Below, one piece after another: positions 26,959 through 35,566 of a stretch of DNA of 64,000 nt (within the stretch, counting starts at the first letter, position 1; every line of letters begins with the position of its first letter). A program made the position numbers and the translations under genes. The stretch covers positions 24,089 through 88,088 of the forward strand of contig NZ_QGDV01000013.1 in the NCBI RefSeq assembly GCF_003149025.1, read 5' to 3'. Below the pieces are notes generated by a model. It had not been told where the DNA came from. It saw only the letters and a list, made by a program, of their open reading frames with translations, and made no database searches. This DNA comes from Rathayibacter iranicus NCPPB 2253 = VKM Ac-1602. Its GTDB lineage: Bacteria; Actinomycetota; Actinomycetes; Actinomycetales; Microbacteriaceae.

Positions 26959-27429
26959 GTGGATCCCGCCACGCCCGCCGACCCCGACCTGCTCGCCCTG
27001 CACAACCAGGTGTGCTTCTCGCTCGCGGTCGCGGCACGCACCGTCATCGGCCTGTACCGCCCCGTGCTCGAGCCGCTCGGCCTCACGCATCCGCAGTACC
27101 TCGTGATGCTCGCGCTCTGGGAGCGCAGCCCGCGCTCGCTGACCGACCTCAGCACCGCCCTACGCCTCGAGCCGGCGACCCTCAGCCCTCTGGTCAAGCG
27201 CCTGGAAGCGGGTGGTCACGTGACCCGCGCTCGGAGCGCCGGAGACGAGCGCCGCCTCGACGTCGCCCTCACCGCCTCGGGAGCCGCACTGCGCGAACAG
27301 GCGCTGCAGGTTCCGCCACAGATTCTCGAGCGCCTCGATCTCCCGGTCGACGAACTGACGGCACTGCGCGAGAGTCTCATCCGCTTGATCCCCGCCGCCA
27401 CGCAGCCGCCCACCGAACGCGGGGTCTGA
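26959..27429 (+). CDS. OhrR-type MarR-family regulator
   Basis: 156 residues from the GTG at 26959 (GAGAGGAG ribosome binding site). The start LLALHNQVCFSLAVAARTVI then LEPLGLTHPQYLVMLALWE closely follows OhrR, the organic-hydroperoxide sensor, including the Cys near the N-terminus (NQVCF) that is oxidised by peroxides and the conserved Tyr. The winged helix follows (LTDLSTALRLEPATLSPLVKRLEAGGHV, then RSAGDERRLDVALT). OhrR normally controls ohr; no Ohr peroxidase gene is present in this window, so its target may be the neighbouring oxidoreductase/zinc-ribbon genes or elsewhere. Confidence 0.82.
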   Translation: MDPATPADPDLLALHNQVCFSLAVAARTVIGLYRPVLEPLGLTHPQYLVMLALWERSPRSLTDLSTALRLEPATLSPLVKRLEAGGHVTRARSAGDERRLDVALTASGAALREQALQVPPQILERLDLPVDELTALRESLIRLIPAATQPPTERGV

Positions 27430-27529
27430 GCGCGCCGCGGACCCGCCGGGAAAACTCCCGGTCACAGCGCGGGATCAGCCTCCGCTCGGCGCGCTCTCGG
27501 CCGTCTTGACTGCCCCACTGCACGGAGTA

Positions 27530-29683
27530 GTGTCGTCGCTCGTGACACACGAGGGTCCCCCGACTGGCGCCGACGGATCGCCGCCCGACGCGACCGAGCT
27601 GCGCACCGCCAAGCACTTCTTCATCGGGGAGCCGCTGCCCAGCGACAAGCTCGAGGGTCAGCTCCTGCAGAAGCGGCTTGCGCTCCCCATCTTCGCGAGC
27701 GACCCGCTCTCCTCCGTGGCCTATGCGCCGCAGGAGCTGCTGATGATCCTGCTGCTCGGTGGCCTCTCCTTCCTCACCTTCGCACCCTGGGTCGCGGCCT
27801 GCGTCGTCATCCTGCTCGTCGTGGTGGTGCTCAGCTACCGGCAGCTAATTCGGGCCTACCCCTCGGGAGGCGGCGACTACGAGGTCGCGCGCACCAACAT
27901 CGGCGAGACGGCCGGCCTTACGGTCGCCTCCGCGCTGCTGGTCGACTACGTACTGACGGTTGCGGTCTCGGTCGCGTCGGGCGTCGACAACATCATCTCG
28001 GCGGTGCCCGAGCTGGCTCCGCTGCGCGTCGAGCTGGCGATTCTTTTCGTCGTGCTGCTCGCGGCGGTCAACCTCCGCGGCGTCTCAGAGTCGAGCCGCG
28101 CGTTCGCCGTGCCGACCTACCTCTTCGTCGCGAGCGTTTTCGTCATGGTTGTCGTCGGCCTGGTCCGCACGGCGATCGGCGATACCCCGGTCGCGGAGTC
28201 GGCCGGCTTCACCGTGCAGGGCGAGCAACTCACGCAAGCGGCCGTCGTGCTCCTCCTGTTGCGCTCCTTCGCCAGCGGCTGCGCGGCGCTCACCGGAGTC
28301 GAAGCCATCTCCAACGGCGTCCCCGCCTTCCGCGCACCCAAGGTCAAGAACGCGCAGCGCACCCTCGTCGCGATGGGCGCGATCGCGATCACCCTCTTCA
28401 TCGGACTCACCGCGCTCGCCCTGCTCTCGAACGTGCACTACGCCGAGAATGCCTGCCACCTCGTCGGCTTTGCCGACTGCGCCACCACTCCGCAACGCTC
28501 CGTCATCGCTCAAGTCGCCGCCGCCACCTTCGGCAACGACACAATCCTCTTCTTCATCATCCAGGCGGCGACCGCCGCAGTCCTCCTCCTGGCCGCGAAC
28601 ACCGCGTTCAATGGGTTCCCGCTGCTGGGTTCGGTGTTGGCTCGCGACGGCTATGCACCCAAGTCGCTGAATACCCGCGGCGACCGTTTGATCTACTCCA
28701 ACGGCGTGATCGTCCTGGCGCTCGTCGCCGCGATCATCCTGCTCGTCTACCAGGCCTCGCTGACGAACCTGGTGCAGCTGTACATCATCGGCGTCTTCGT
28801 CTCCTTCACCCTCGGGCAGTCGGGCATGGTGAAGCACTGGATGCGGATGATCCGCAACGGCGAGGGCTCGCGCACCGTCTACACGAGCCTGGGCATCAAC
28901 CTGTTCGGAGCGACACTGACGTTCGCCGTGCTCGTAGTCGTCACGATCACCAAGTTCGCCCACGGCGCCTGGCTCGTCTACCTGGTGATGCCAGTCCTGG
29001 GCGTCCTGATGGCTGGCGTGTACCGCTACTACCGCGACGTCGAGAAGGAGATCGAGGTCGACCCCACCACGACCTTCGGCGCTAACGGCGACCACGCGAT
29101 CGTGCTCGTGGGCCGGATGAACAAGCCCACCCTCAAGGCGCTCGACTACGCCATCGCGGCGCGGCACGAGACTCTGGAGGCGGTGCACTCCTCCATCGAC
29201 GACGCCCAGACCGCGCAACTCAAGGCCGACTGGGAGCGGATGGACATCCAGGTGCCGCTGCGCTGCGTCGCCTCGCCGTACCGCGACATCTCCTATCCGC
29301 TGATCAAGTACATCAAGGCGCATCGACTCGAGCACGGCTCCGAAATCACCACGGTGTATATGCCGCAGTACATCGTCGGGCACTGGTGGGAGGCGTTCCT
29401 GCACAATCACAAGTCGCGCCGGATCCGCCAAAAGTTGCTGCTGTTGCACGGCGTGACCGTGGCGCTGGTGCCGTGGCTGCTCGACTCCTCCGAGCTGATC
29501 TACGGACGCCGCTCGCGCCCGATTCCGGGGCAGACCCGCCGCGGCGAGCCCGTGCGGCCGGTGACGCGTCGGCCGATCCCGCCCGCGTCGTCCCTCCCGC
29601 AGGGTGCTGCCGGCGAGGGCGCTCCGCGCATCGGCGTGCAGCGGCCGTCGTCGGCCGCCCGCGCTCGCTCCAAGCGCCGCTGA
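27530..29683 (+). CDS. KimA-like APC permease
   Basis: About 717 residues; the start is uncertain among TTG 27506, GTG 27530 and GTG 27542. The signature LALPIFASDPLSSVAYAPQELL with YPSGGGDYEVARTNIGE marks the KimA/YdaO branch of the APC superfamily, shown in Bacillus to import K+ and be regulated by c-di-AMP. About 12 transmembrane helices extend to residue 510, followed by a cytoplasmic domain resembling a universal-stress fold (HAIVLVGRMNKPTLKALDYAIAARHETLEAVH). K+ import is therefore likely but not proven. The family-1 palindrome lies 15 bases after the stop. Confidence 0.82.
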   Translation: MSSLVTHEGPPTGADGSPPDATELRTAKHFFIGEPLPSDKLEGQLLQKRLALPIFASDPLSSVAYAPQELLMILLLGGLSFLTFAPWVAACVVILLVVVVLSYRQLIRAYPSGGGDYEVARTNIGETAGLTVASALLVDYVLTVAVSVASGVDNIISAVPELAPLRVELAILFVVLLAAVNLRGVSESSRAFAVPTYLFVASVFVMVVVGLVRTAIGDTPVAESAGFTVQGEQLTQAAVVLLLLRSFASGCAALTGVEAISNGVPAFRAPKVKNAQRTLVAMGAIAITLFIGLTALALLSNVHYAENACHLVGFADCATTPQRSVIAQVAAATFGNDTILFFIIQAATAAVLLLAANTAFNGFPLLGSVLARDGYAPKSLNTRGDRLIYSNGVIVLALVAAIILLVYQASLTNLVQLYIIGVFVSFTLGQSGMVKHWMRMIRNGEGSRTVYTSLGINLFGATLTFAVLVVVTITKFAHGAWLVYLVMPVLGVLMAGVYRYYRDVEKEIEVDPTTTFGANGDHAIVLVGRMNKPTLKALDYAIAARHETLEAVHSSIDDAQTAQLKADWERMDIQVPLRCVASPYRDISYPLIKYIKAHRLEHGSEITTVYMPQYIVGHWWEAFLHNHKSRRIRQKLLLLHGVTVALVPWLLDSSELIYGRRSRPIPGQTRRGEPVRPVTRRPIPPASSLPQGAAGEGAPRIGVQRPSSAARARSKRR

Positions 29684-29697
29684 ACGGCACGCTCCCG

Positions 29698-29753
29698 CGA
29701 GAAGCCAAAAGTTGTCGCACTCGGCGCCGAGTGCGACAACTTTTGGCTTCTCG
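29698..29753. terminator. 56-bp perfect palindrome, family-1 copy 3
   Basis: The 42-bp family-1 core (29705-29746) is extended by matching flanks (CGAGAAG and CTTCTCG) to a perfect 56-bp palindrome. It lies downstream of the KimA-like permease and upstream of the convergent DUF4184 gene end. An AAAA/TTTT pair inside the stem fits a bidirectional terminator. Confidence 0.75.
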
Positions 29754-29983
29754 GCAGCACACGGCACGGGGGGCAGGAGGCGCGCAGGCCCCGGAACGGG
29801 TAGAGGGCCCGCGGCATCCGCCGCGAGCCCCCGATTTCCCCTTGTGCCTTCCCCCGAAGGCGGCCCGCCCCAACGGGCCGTGTCCGACGCTATCGGCGGG
29901 CTATGCACCGGCACATCCTCCTCGCGACGGATGCGTATCCTCCCCCGAGTGGGGAGATGGCGCTCAGGCCCCACCGCGGCGAC

Positions 29984-30748
29984 TCACGCCGAGAGCGGAC
30001 GAACCGTCAGCCTCCACAGTGCGGCGACAACGACGACCGCGGCTCCCGCACCCGACAGGCTGAGGACCACGGCACGCGCGAGGACGACCCGGCACGCACT
30101 GCCGAACGGATCGACGTCGGCCCCCGCGAGCATGATCCCCGCTGGAACGACCGCAGCAGCGAGCACCACCGCCCCCGCCGCGATCCTCGCCGACTGACGC
30201 CCATCCGGCTCGAGCGGCCGGGGCCGGCGACCGACGTACCAGGCCGTTGCACCAATGCCGAGGCCGAGCAGTCCGATCATGCCGCTACCGCACTCCACCC
30301 ACTTGTAGCCAACGAACGGCCCGAGCTGTTGCCGCAGCATCGGCACGGCCGAGACGAAGAGGCCGCCCCGATGGGTGAATCCGTCCCACAGCACGTGACT
30401 CGCTGCCCCGATCACGACGCCCACGGCAGCGAGCACGGCCAGCCGCATCCGGGCGAACATGCCGCTCGGCGGCGGACACCACGGATGGAACCGGGAGCGG
30501 ACGCGGGCGGGCGCGAGGTCGCGCCAGGCCGGAGCGACGAATGAACTCCAGAGAACGAGGGCGAGCAGGCCCAGCAGAAGATCAACGGTGACGATGCCCA
30601 GGAGCGAGTGCGTCGACTCCTGAGCGGCCCCCAGGGGGAGAGAGAGCCCGACGTCCGGCACCATCGCGCCGATGGCGACTGCGGCGGCCGGAATCCGCTT
30701 GTTCGAGAACGCGAGCGCGACGACGGCATGGCTCGGCGTGAAGGGCAT
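29984..30748 (-). CDS. DUF4184 membrane protein
   Basis: 254 residues from the ATG at 30748, giving MPFTPSHAVVALAF, the conserved start of DUF4184 proteins (an ATG three codons upstream is an alternative). Six or so transmembrane segments; conserved polar motifs SHVLWDGFTHRGG and the N-terminal His are suggestive of a membrane-embedded metal site, as in metal-dependent hydrolase-like membrane proteins. The family has no established function. Confidence 0.78.
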   Translation of the reverse strand: MPFTPSHAVVALAFSNKRIPAAAVAIGAMVPDVGLSLPLGAAQESTHSLLGIVTVDLLLGLLALVLWSSFVAPAWRDLAPARVRSRFHPWCPPPSGMFARMRLAVLAAVGVVIGAASHVLWDGFTHRGGLFVSAVPMLRQQLGPFVGYKWVECGSGMIGLLGLGIGATAWYVGRRPRPLEPDGRQSARIAAGAVVLAAAVVPAGIMLAGADVDPFGSACRVVLARAVVLSLSGAGAAVVVVAALWRLTVRPLSA

Positions 30749-30758
30749 GACAGGCACG

Positions 30759-31031
30759 CTAGCTGGACCGCATCCTCACCCATCGCCCGGGCGCGTAGCG
30801 TCGGTCGCCCCTCACCGGCCTCAGTCGTCCGGCCCACTCGCCCTCGACCGTGCCGGGGACGGTGCCCGCCGTGACGAGGAGCACGATCCCCAGCCCGAAG
30901 AACCAGGCCGACTTCCCGGCAACGAGCAGACCGCCGATCAGGAGGAGCCCTCTCGTGGCCCACTCTGGCCCCCGCGCCGCTTCCGCAGCGGAAGTCCAGC
31001 CCGCCCCCTCGCCATCCCACGCTCGCATCAC
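30759..31031 (-). CDS. Small membrane protein
   Basis: 90 residues with a polar start and two closely spaced hydrophobic helices (RGLLLIGGLLVAGKSAWFFG and LGIVLLVTAGTVPG), then a basic tail ending RRYAPGRWVRM. It lies immediately upstream of the DUF4184 gene on the same strand with an 11-base gap, so the two are probably co-transcribed. No family is recognised. Confidence 0.5.
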   Translation of the reverse strand: MMRAWDGEGAGWTSAAEAARGPEWATRGLLLIGGLLVAGKSAWFFGLGIVLLVTAGTVPGTVEGEWAGRLRPVRGDRRYAPGRWVRMRSS

Positions 31032-31233
31032 TCCTCGACGCTAGACCGAGCATCTGCCACACCGCTTCCACCGCAGGGGGGAGTCGGCCGCGCCATCTTC
31101 TCCGTCACCCAGAGCCAGCCGCGCCGCCTCCCCCGCCAAGGGGAGACCCACTCGGGGGACTTAGAGCGTGGCGACCGTAGAATCGCACGAAAGTCCGGCC
31201 CTCCGGGCCTAGCGGCGACGGAACGGAGCGGGT

Positions 31234-31953
31234 GTGCGGAAGGCGTTCGCGGTCCTCCGCATGGCCCTCGCCGGCCTCGGCGCGGTCGGGCTTGTCGGTG
31301 ACTTCTTCTACACGCTCGGCTTTCGGGCGTTCCAGATCGACAACTTTTTTGCGTACTTCACGACCCAGTCGAACATGGCCGGAGTCATCGTGCTCGGCCT
31401 CTCGGGGTTGCTCTCTGTGGCGCGCGAGCGGGAGCCGCGGTGGCTCAGCGCCGCTCGGGCACTGGTGCTGACCTACATGGTCGTCTCGGGAATCGTCTTC
31501 GCGCTTATCGCGGCCGAATCGAATGCGCGCGGTATCCGCGTGGATGTGCCCTGGTCGAGCGCACTGCTGCACTTCATCATTCCCAGCCTTGCGCTCCTCG
31601 ATTGGATCCTTGCGCCAGGTCGACATCCCGTCTCCTGGCGCGCAGCCCTCACTGTGCTGGGCTTCCCGATCGTCTGGGGTGTCATCACCCTGGTGCGGGG
31701 CGCCCTGATCGGCTGGTACCCGTACTTCTTCCTCGACCCAGCCCAGGTCGACGGGCCGGTGATGTTCGTGCTGTACGACGTGATCGTGCTGACTCTGATC
31801 TCGGGCATGGCGGTGTTCGTCCTCGCACTCGGGCGCGTGCGTCCGCTCCGGGCCGCGCCCTCGCCGGACTGGAACGGCCCGCTGGCGAGCCTGCGCGAAC
31901 TGGTCAGCCGGGGACGACGGCGAACGGCTCCAGCGCCGCCCGCGCGAGGGTAA
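31234..31953 (+). CDS. Pr6Pr-family membrane protein
   Basis: 239 residues from the GTG at 31234. Six transmembrane helices; the motif FFAYFTTQSNMAGVIVLGLSG and the later HFIIPSLALLDWIL and WYPYFFLDP are characteristic of the bacterial Pr6Pr/FAR-17a-like membrane family. The C-terminus is a basic, Pro/Arg-rich tail overlapping the 3' end of the convergent amine-oxidase gene by about 50 bases. Function unknown; eukaryotic relatives hydrolyse lipid esters. Confidence 0.78.
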   Translation: MRKAFAVLRMALAGLGAVGLVGDFFYTLGFRAFQIDNFFAYFTTQSNMAGVIVLGLSGLLSVAREREPRWLSAARALVLTYMVVSGIVFALIAAESNARGIRVDVPWSSALLHFIIPSLALLDWILAPGRHPVSWRAALTVLGFPIVWGVITLVRGALIGWYPYFFLDPAQVDGPVMFVLYDVIVLTLISGMAVFVLALGRVRPLRAAPSPDWNGPLASLRELVSRGRRRTAPAPPARG

Positions 31954-33349
31954 GCAGCTCGTCGTCGCTCAGCTCCTGCACTGAGAGCGCCTGGTCCGCG
32001 CCGACCAGCCCGACGAGCACCGGCGCGCCCGTGGACGGCTCGAGGTTCAGCCACTCGGTGATGCCCGCCTCAGAGCCGACGAGCGACCAGCGGGCGGGAG
32101 CGGCGGTGTCCCAGAACGGCGCATCGAAGCGCAGCCAGAGCGTGTCGACGACTCCGGAGCCCAGAGCGGCGATCGCGGCGCGGTGCGCAAAGGGCAACGG
32201 CGGATCGAATGCGATGGCGTCCGTCTTCAGCACGCCGATCGGCACGGTCACCAGGACACGGTCCGCCGTGAAGGACTCTCCCGTGCCCAGTCGGATGCTC
32301 GCTCCGGTCTCCGTGTAGCCGATCCCGCTCACCGCGACGCGCAGCGAGACCTCGACGTCAGTCAGCAGCGCGTCGATCAGCGGCGCGAGTCCGTCGGTGA
32401 GCAGTGCGGCGGAAGCCTCGCCCGCATCGGCCGCAGCGGCGGAGACATCGCCCAGGCCGTACCAGGACGAGAGCTCGTCGGTCGCGGCGCCGGTGCGCAG
32501 AGCGGCGCCTCCAGCGAGGAAGGCGGCGACGCGTGCGCCGTCGCCGAAGTCGGCGTCAGCGGGGTCGGGGGCGCCGGAGCCGACGAACGACTCGGCGAGG
32601 GACAGGTCCTCGGGCTGCTCCGCTCCCCACGCCAGCGCGCGGGCAAGAGCCTCAGCCCCGGTGGACCCGGTATCGAGGACACCACCGTCTGCGTCGGTCG
32701 CGCGGGGGCTCGTCAGGTCGACCGCCGTTGTGACGACTCCCGCATCGGCGACGCTCTCGCGCAGGGCCGCGCCGGCGCCGGTGAGCGCCCAGGCTCCGCC
32801 CTCGACGGCAATCGGCCAGCCGTCGGGTCTCGACGTGGCAATTCGGCCACCGGTGCGCTCGCGCGCCTCCACGACGGTCACATCAAAGCCGGCGTCGAGC
32901 AGGCGCCGGGCGGCGACGGCTCCGGCGAGCCCAGCGCCGACGACCGCGATCCGCTCGCCTGAATCGGCGACGGCGGTGATCTCGGCCGCCGCGCGCACTC
33001 CAGAATTCCACGCTCCCTGGAGCGTGCCGGGGGCGCCGGCGTCGGTCGCCTCCCCCGCGAAGAAGAGGCGGTCGAATACAGCCGCGCCGAGGTCGCTGCG
33101 ATGCTCGGGAGTCGCCCCGACGGGGAGGTAGGAAACGGAGCCGAGCGCGTAGGGGTCGGAGCCCCAATCGGTGCGAACGAAGGCGGCAGCCGGTGGGACG
33201 GCGGTGGTGCTCACGGTAGGCACGGGCGCCTTCGTCACCGATCGTGAGGGTGCCGGACGCGACGGCGTGCATCCGGAAAGCGCGACAAGACCGGCTCCCG
33301 AAACGGCTCCCGAGAGGAAGAGGCGGCGTCCGATCGTCATCCCGGCCAT
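31904..33349 (-). CDS. Tat-lipoprotein flavin amine oxidase, circularly permuted
   Basis: 481 residues. A twin-arginine lipoprotein signal (MTIGRRLFLSGAVSGAGLVA, lipobox LSGC, Cys about 27) is followed at 57-125 by FVRTDWGSDPYALGSVSYLP then DRLFFAGEATDAGAPGTL and QGAWNSGVRAAAEI. In ordinary flavin monoamine oxidases that block is the extreme C-terminus and completes the FAD site. Here the Rossmann start RIAVVGAGLAGAVAARRL (133-150) comes after it, and the protein ends LARAALEPFAVVPG, where the moved block would normally follow. The order is thus permuted, with all pieces present once. Probably an extracytoplasmic, membrane-anchored amine oxidase; substrate unknown. Confidence 0.82.
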   Translation of the reverse strand: MAGMTIGRRLFLSGAVSGAGLVALSGCTPSRPAPSRSVTKAPVPTVSTTAVPPAAAFVRTDWGSDPYALGSVSYLPVGATPEHRSDLGAAVFDRLFFAGEATDAGAPGTLQGAWNSGVRAAAEITAVADSGERIAVVGAGLAGAVAARRLLDAGFDVTVVEARERTGGRIATSRPDGWPIAVEGGAWALTGAGAALRESVADAGVVTTAVDLTSPRATDADGGVLDTGSTGAEALARALAWGAEQPEDLSLAESFVGSGAPDPADADFGDGARVAAFLAGGAALRTGAATDELSSWYGLGDVSAAAADAGEASAALLTDGLAPLIDALLTDVEVSLRVAVSGIGYTETGASIRLGTGESFTADRVLVTVPIGVLKTDAIAFDPPLPFAHRAAIAALGSGVVDTLWLRFDAPFWDTAAPARWSLVGSEAGITEWLNLEPSTGAPVLVGLVGADQALSVQELSDDELLTLARAALEPFAVVPG

Positions 33350-33367
33350 CCTACGTTCCTGCCCCTC

Positions 33368-33517
33368 TCAAAGGGGACGCCACTGGTCACCGTCCGGCAG
33401 CACCTCCTCGGGGAGTCGCACGTCGCGGTCCGCGTCCTGCGCCGCCCTCGTCCCCTGCTTCGGCACGGAAGGCAAGGCCGCGCGGGCGGCACACAGCGAG
33501 TGGTAGGACTGGGACAT
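33368..33517 (-). CDS. Possible 49-residue protein
   Basis: A minus-strand frame from an ATG at 33517 encodes MSQSYHSLCAARAALPSVPK and ends RLPEEVLPDGDQWRPL. The C-terminus in particular looks like real protein. Its ATG overlaps head-to-head with the ATG of the plus-strand gene at 33516 (CATG), which leaves no room for a promoter between them. No family is known. Confidence 0.3.
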   Translation of the reverse strand: MSQSYHSLCAARAALPSVPKQGTRAAQDADRDVRLPEEVLPDGDQWRPL

Positions 33518-33797
33518 GAGCAACGACATCCGCGAACTTCCCGAGGGCGAGACGTATCTCGCCCTCTTCCAGGGTGGCCCCTTCGATGGCCAGACCGACA
33601 CCCGTGTCAGCACCGATGGGGGGTACGAAAAGGAGGTCGACGTCTACGCTGCCGTCGACGGCCAGGAGACACACCTCGTCTACACCGCCGTCGCCGCGAA
33701 GGAGGTCGGCGAGTCGGTGCACGTGACCTACACCATTGATTCCAGCGACTCCGACCCGATCGAGGACCCAGAGGACCGCGGCGGCGGATTCCAGTAA
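33516..33797 (+). CDS. Small acidic conserved-type protein
   Basis: 93 residues (MSNDIRELPEGETYLALFQG). Acidic and beta-rich, without a signal peptide or membrane segment. The PFDGQTDTRVSTDGGYEKEV and THLVYTAVAAKEVGESVHVTY segments suggest a compact beta fold; the C-terminus is a disordered DPIEDPEDRGGG tail. Codon use is typical of this genome, so it is a genuine gene. Function unknown. A strong GC-rich hairpin follows the stop. Confidence 0.7.
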   Translation: MSNDIRELPEGETYLALFQGGPFDGQTDTRVSTDGGYEKEVDVYAAVDGQETHLVYTAVAAKEVGESVHVTYTIDSSDSDPIEDPEDRGGGFQ

Positions 33798-33809
33798 CCG
33801 CCGACGTGT

Positions 33810-33857
33810 CGGATGCCGCCCCCGCCCCGCACTCTGCGAGGCCGGGGGCGGCATCCG
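33810..33857. terminator. GC-rich hairpin terminator
   Basis: Perfect 15-bp arms CGGATGCCGCCCCCG (33810-33824) and CGGGGGCGGCATCCG (33843-33857) with an 18-base loop, starting 12 bases after the stop of the small acidic protein gene. There is no T-tract, as is common in high-GC actinobacteria. Confidence 0.7.
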
Positions 33858-33908
33858 CGTCTGGGGACGCGCCACTCGGTGGCCATCCATCCTCTGGCGC
33901 ATAGGCTG

Positions 33909-34493
33909 ATGCTTCCTCACGTCGCGGTGGATCCCCCACCGCCGCTGCCCCCTGGAGCCACTGCCTTGCCCGATCCCGTTACCCGCCCGTCACTCCTGCG
34001 CGCTGCCGCAGCCCGAGAATGGCTCCGCCACCGCGGAGGCGAGGCTGATGACGACCCCTCGTTCACGCTGGTCGGCCACGAGGCCGTCGCCGAAGACGTC
34101 CGCCTCTGGCGGATCTGGCACACGTCCGGCTGTGTCCGACTCACGCCAGGCGCGTGGAGCGACTCCGCCGTGCTGCTCCTGCTTCCGCTCGAGGGCGCGT
34201 TGACCGTCACACTCGGAGGGGAACGGGCGATCGTCGGCCACGGATCCTTCGCCGCCCTGCCTGCCGACTCCACCGCAGAGATCAACACCGGTGGGTCGAC
34301 GGCACGACTCTCCCTCTTGATCCGGTCGTCGGCGCCGCCGAGCGGCCTGGTCGTGTCCTCTTCGTCCGCTCTTCCCGTCTTAGTGGCCGCGGCGAACGCG
34401 ATTCTCGAGGCTCCGCCCGTCCTCTCCGACCCGACCGTTCCCGGCCTGCGAACGGCCCTGCAGGGGCTGGCCGCCGCCGTGCTCGCTGAGTAA
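33909..34493 (+). CDS. Cupin-like protein, AraC-sensor-domain type
   Basis: 194 residues from the ATG at 33909. The core (VRLWRIWHTSGCVRLTPGAW, SAVLLLLPLEGALTVTLGGE, VGHGSFAALPADSTAEINTG) has the spacing and beta pattern of a cupin sensor domain of AraC regulators (LPLEGxLTV, GxFAxLP). The C-terminal part is short and helical (VLVAAANAILEAPP) and lacks the two HTH motifs, so it resembles a regulator that has lost or never had its DNA-binding half. Function uncertain. Confidence 0.55.
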   Translation: MLPHVAVDPPPPLPPGATALPDPVTRPSLLRAAAAREWLRHRGGEADDDPSFTLVGHEAVAEDVRLWRIWHTSGCVRLTPGAWSDSAVLLLLPLEGALTVTLGGERAIVGHGSFAALPADSTAEINTGGSTARLSLLIRSSAPPSGLVVSSSSALPVLVAAANAILEAPPVLSDPTVPGLRTALQGLAAAVLAE

Positions 34494-34605
34494 ATACCGA
34501 CAGTGCGGCGGCACTGTCAAGCCTCCTCGCCCGACCCATCCGGTCGGTCGTCGTCCTCGAACATCGAGTGACGCCGATCGGCGGCGTCGGAAGGAGCACG
34601 GACGC

Positions 34606-35442
34606 ATGACCGAGATCACCGCCCACCACGGCCTCGTTAAGGACACGAACCTGCACGTCGACGACACCGGCGGCTCGGGTCGCCCGGTCGTCCTCATTCA
34701 CGGTTGGCCGCTCTCCGGCGAGTCCTGGAAGGAGCAGGTTCCGGCGCTCGCCGAGGCCGGCTACCGTGTCATCACCTACGACCGGCGCGGATTCGGCCGC
34801 AGCGACAAGCCACTCACCGGCTACACCTACGAGACTCTCACCGAGGACCTGCACACCCTGCTCACCGAGTTGGACCTCCAGGACGTCACCCTCGTCGGCT
34901 TCTCGATGGGCGGCGGAGAAGTGGCGCGCTACTTCTCGAAGTACGGCGCCGAGCGCCTGCACAGCGTCGTCTTCGCCTCCGCCGTTCCGCCCTACCTCAT
35001 GAAGACCGGCGACAACCCGGACGGTCCACTCGAGAAGTCGCAGGCCGCCGCGATGACGGCCGGACTCACCAAGAGCCAGGACGACTTCTACGACCAGTTC
35101 ACCACCGAGTTCTTCTCGGTCAACGGCGAGCTCAAGGTCACCGAAGCGCAGCGCCAGGAGGCGCTCACTCTCGCCAAGCAGTCGTCCAAGGTCGCCGCAC
35201 TCGCGTGCCTGACCGCGTTCGCCAGCACCGATTTCCGCGACGATCTGACCCGCGTGTCGGTCCCGTCGCTCGTCATCCACGGCGACGGCGACGCCACCGT
35301 CCCCTTCGAGGGCTCGGGAGCGCGCACCCACGTAGCCGTTCCGTCCTCCGAGCTGTACGTGGTCAGCGGAGCGCCCCACGGCGTGAACGTCAGCCACGCT
35401 GGGGAGTGGAACCGCGTCGTCCTGGAGTTCCTCGCGAAGTAG
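34606..35442 (+). CDS. Alpha/beta hydrolase (cofactor-free haloperoxidase-like)
   Basis: 278 residues. The start VVLIHGWPLSGESWKEQVPAL (oxyanion HGWP), the nucleophile elbow LVGFSMGGGEVARYF (Ser), the acid in LVIHGDGDATVPFEGS (Asp) and the His in VVSGAPHGVNVSH form the catalytic triad. The HGWPLS and GFSMGGGEV segments are typical of bacterial non-heme chloroperoxidases/esterases, which act as serine esterases and perhydrolases. Stand-alone gene; substrate unknown. Confidence 0.88.
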   Translation: MTEITAHHGLVKDTNLHVDDTGGSGRPVVLIHGWPLSGESWKEQVPALAEAGYRVITYDRRGFGRSDKPLTGYTYETLTEDLHTLLTELDLQDVTLVGFSMGGGEVARYFSKYGAERLHSVVFASAVPPYLMKTGDNPDGPLEKSQAAAMTAGLTKSQDDFYDQFTTEFFSVNGELKVTEAQRQEALTLAKQSSKVAALACLTAFASTDFRDDLTRVSVPSLVIHGDGDATVPFEGSGARTHVAVPSSELYVVSGAPHGVNVSHAGEWNRVVLEFLAK

Positions 35443-35488
35443 ACGCTCGTGCTGACGCGCTCCGCTCCGCTGGTGTGCCCTGTCGGGT

Positions 35489-35564
35489 GTTCGTTACCGA
35501 GGTCGGATGCGCCCGGGGGGACCTGTTTCGGATGTCCCGATGGGTCTCCGCCTCGGTAACGAAC
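35489..35564. terminator. Long-loop hairpin, family-3
   Basis: Perfect 14-bp arms GTTCGTTACCGAGG (35489-35502) and CCTCGGTAACGAAC (35551-35564) separated by 48 bases. It lies between the convergent hydrolase and monooxygenase genes. Related arms (CGTAACCGAGG) occur at 8906-8974. The long loop is unusual for a simple terminator. Confidence 0.5.
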
Positions 35565-35566
35565 GC

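Noticed and set aside
28085..29974. 629-codon minus-strand frame opposite the KimA-like permease
   Set aside because: An antisense shadow with low-complexity charged sequence; the plus strand carries the recognisable transporter.
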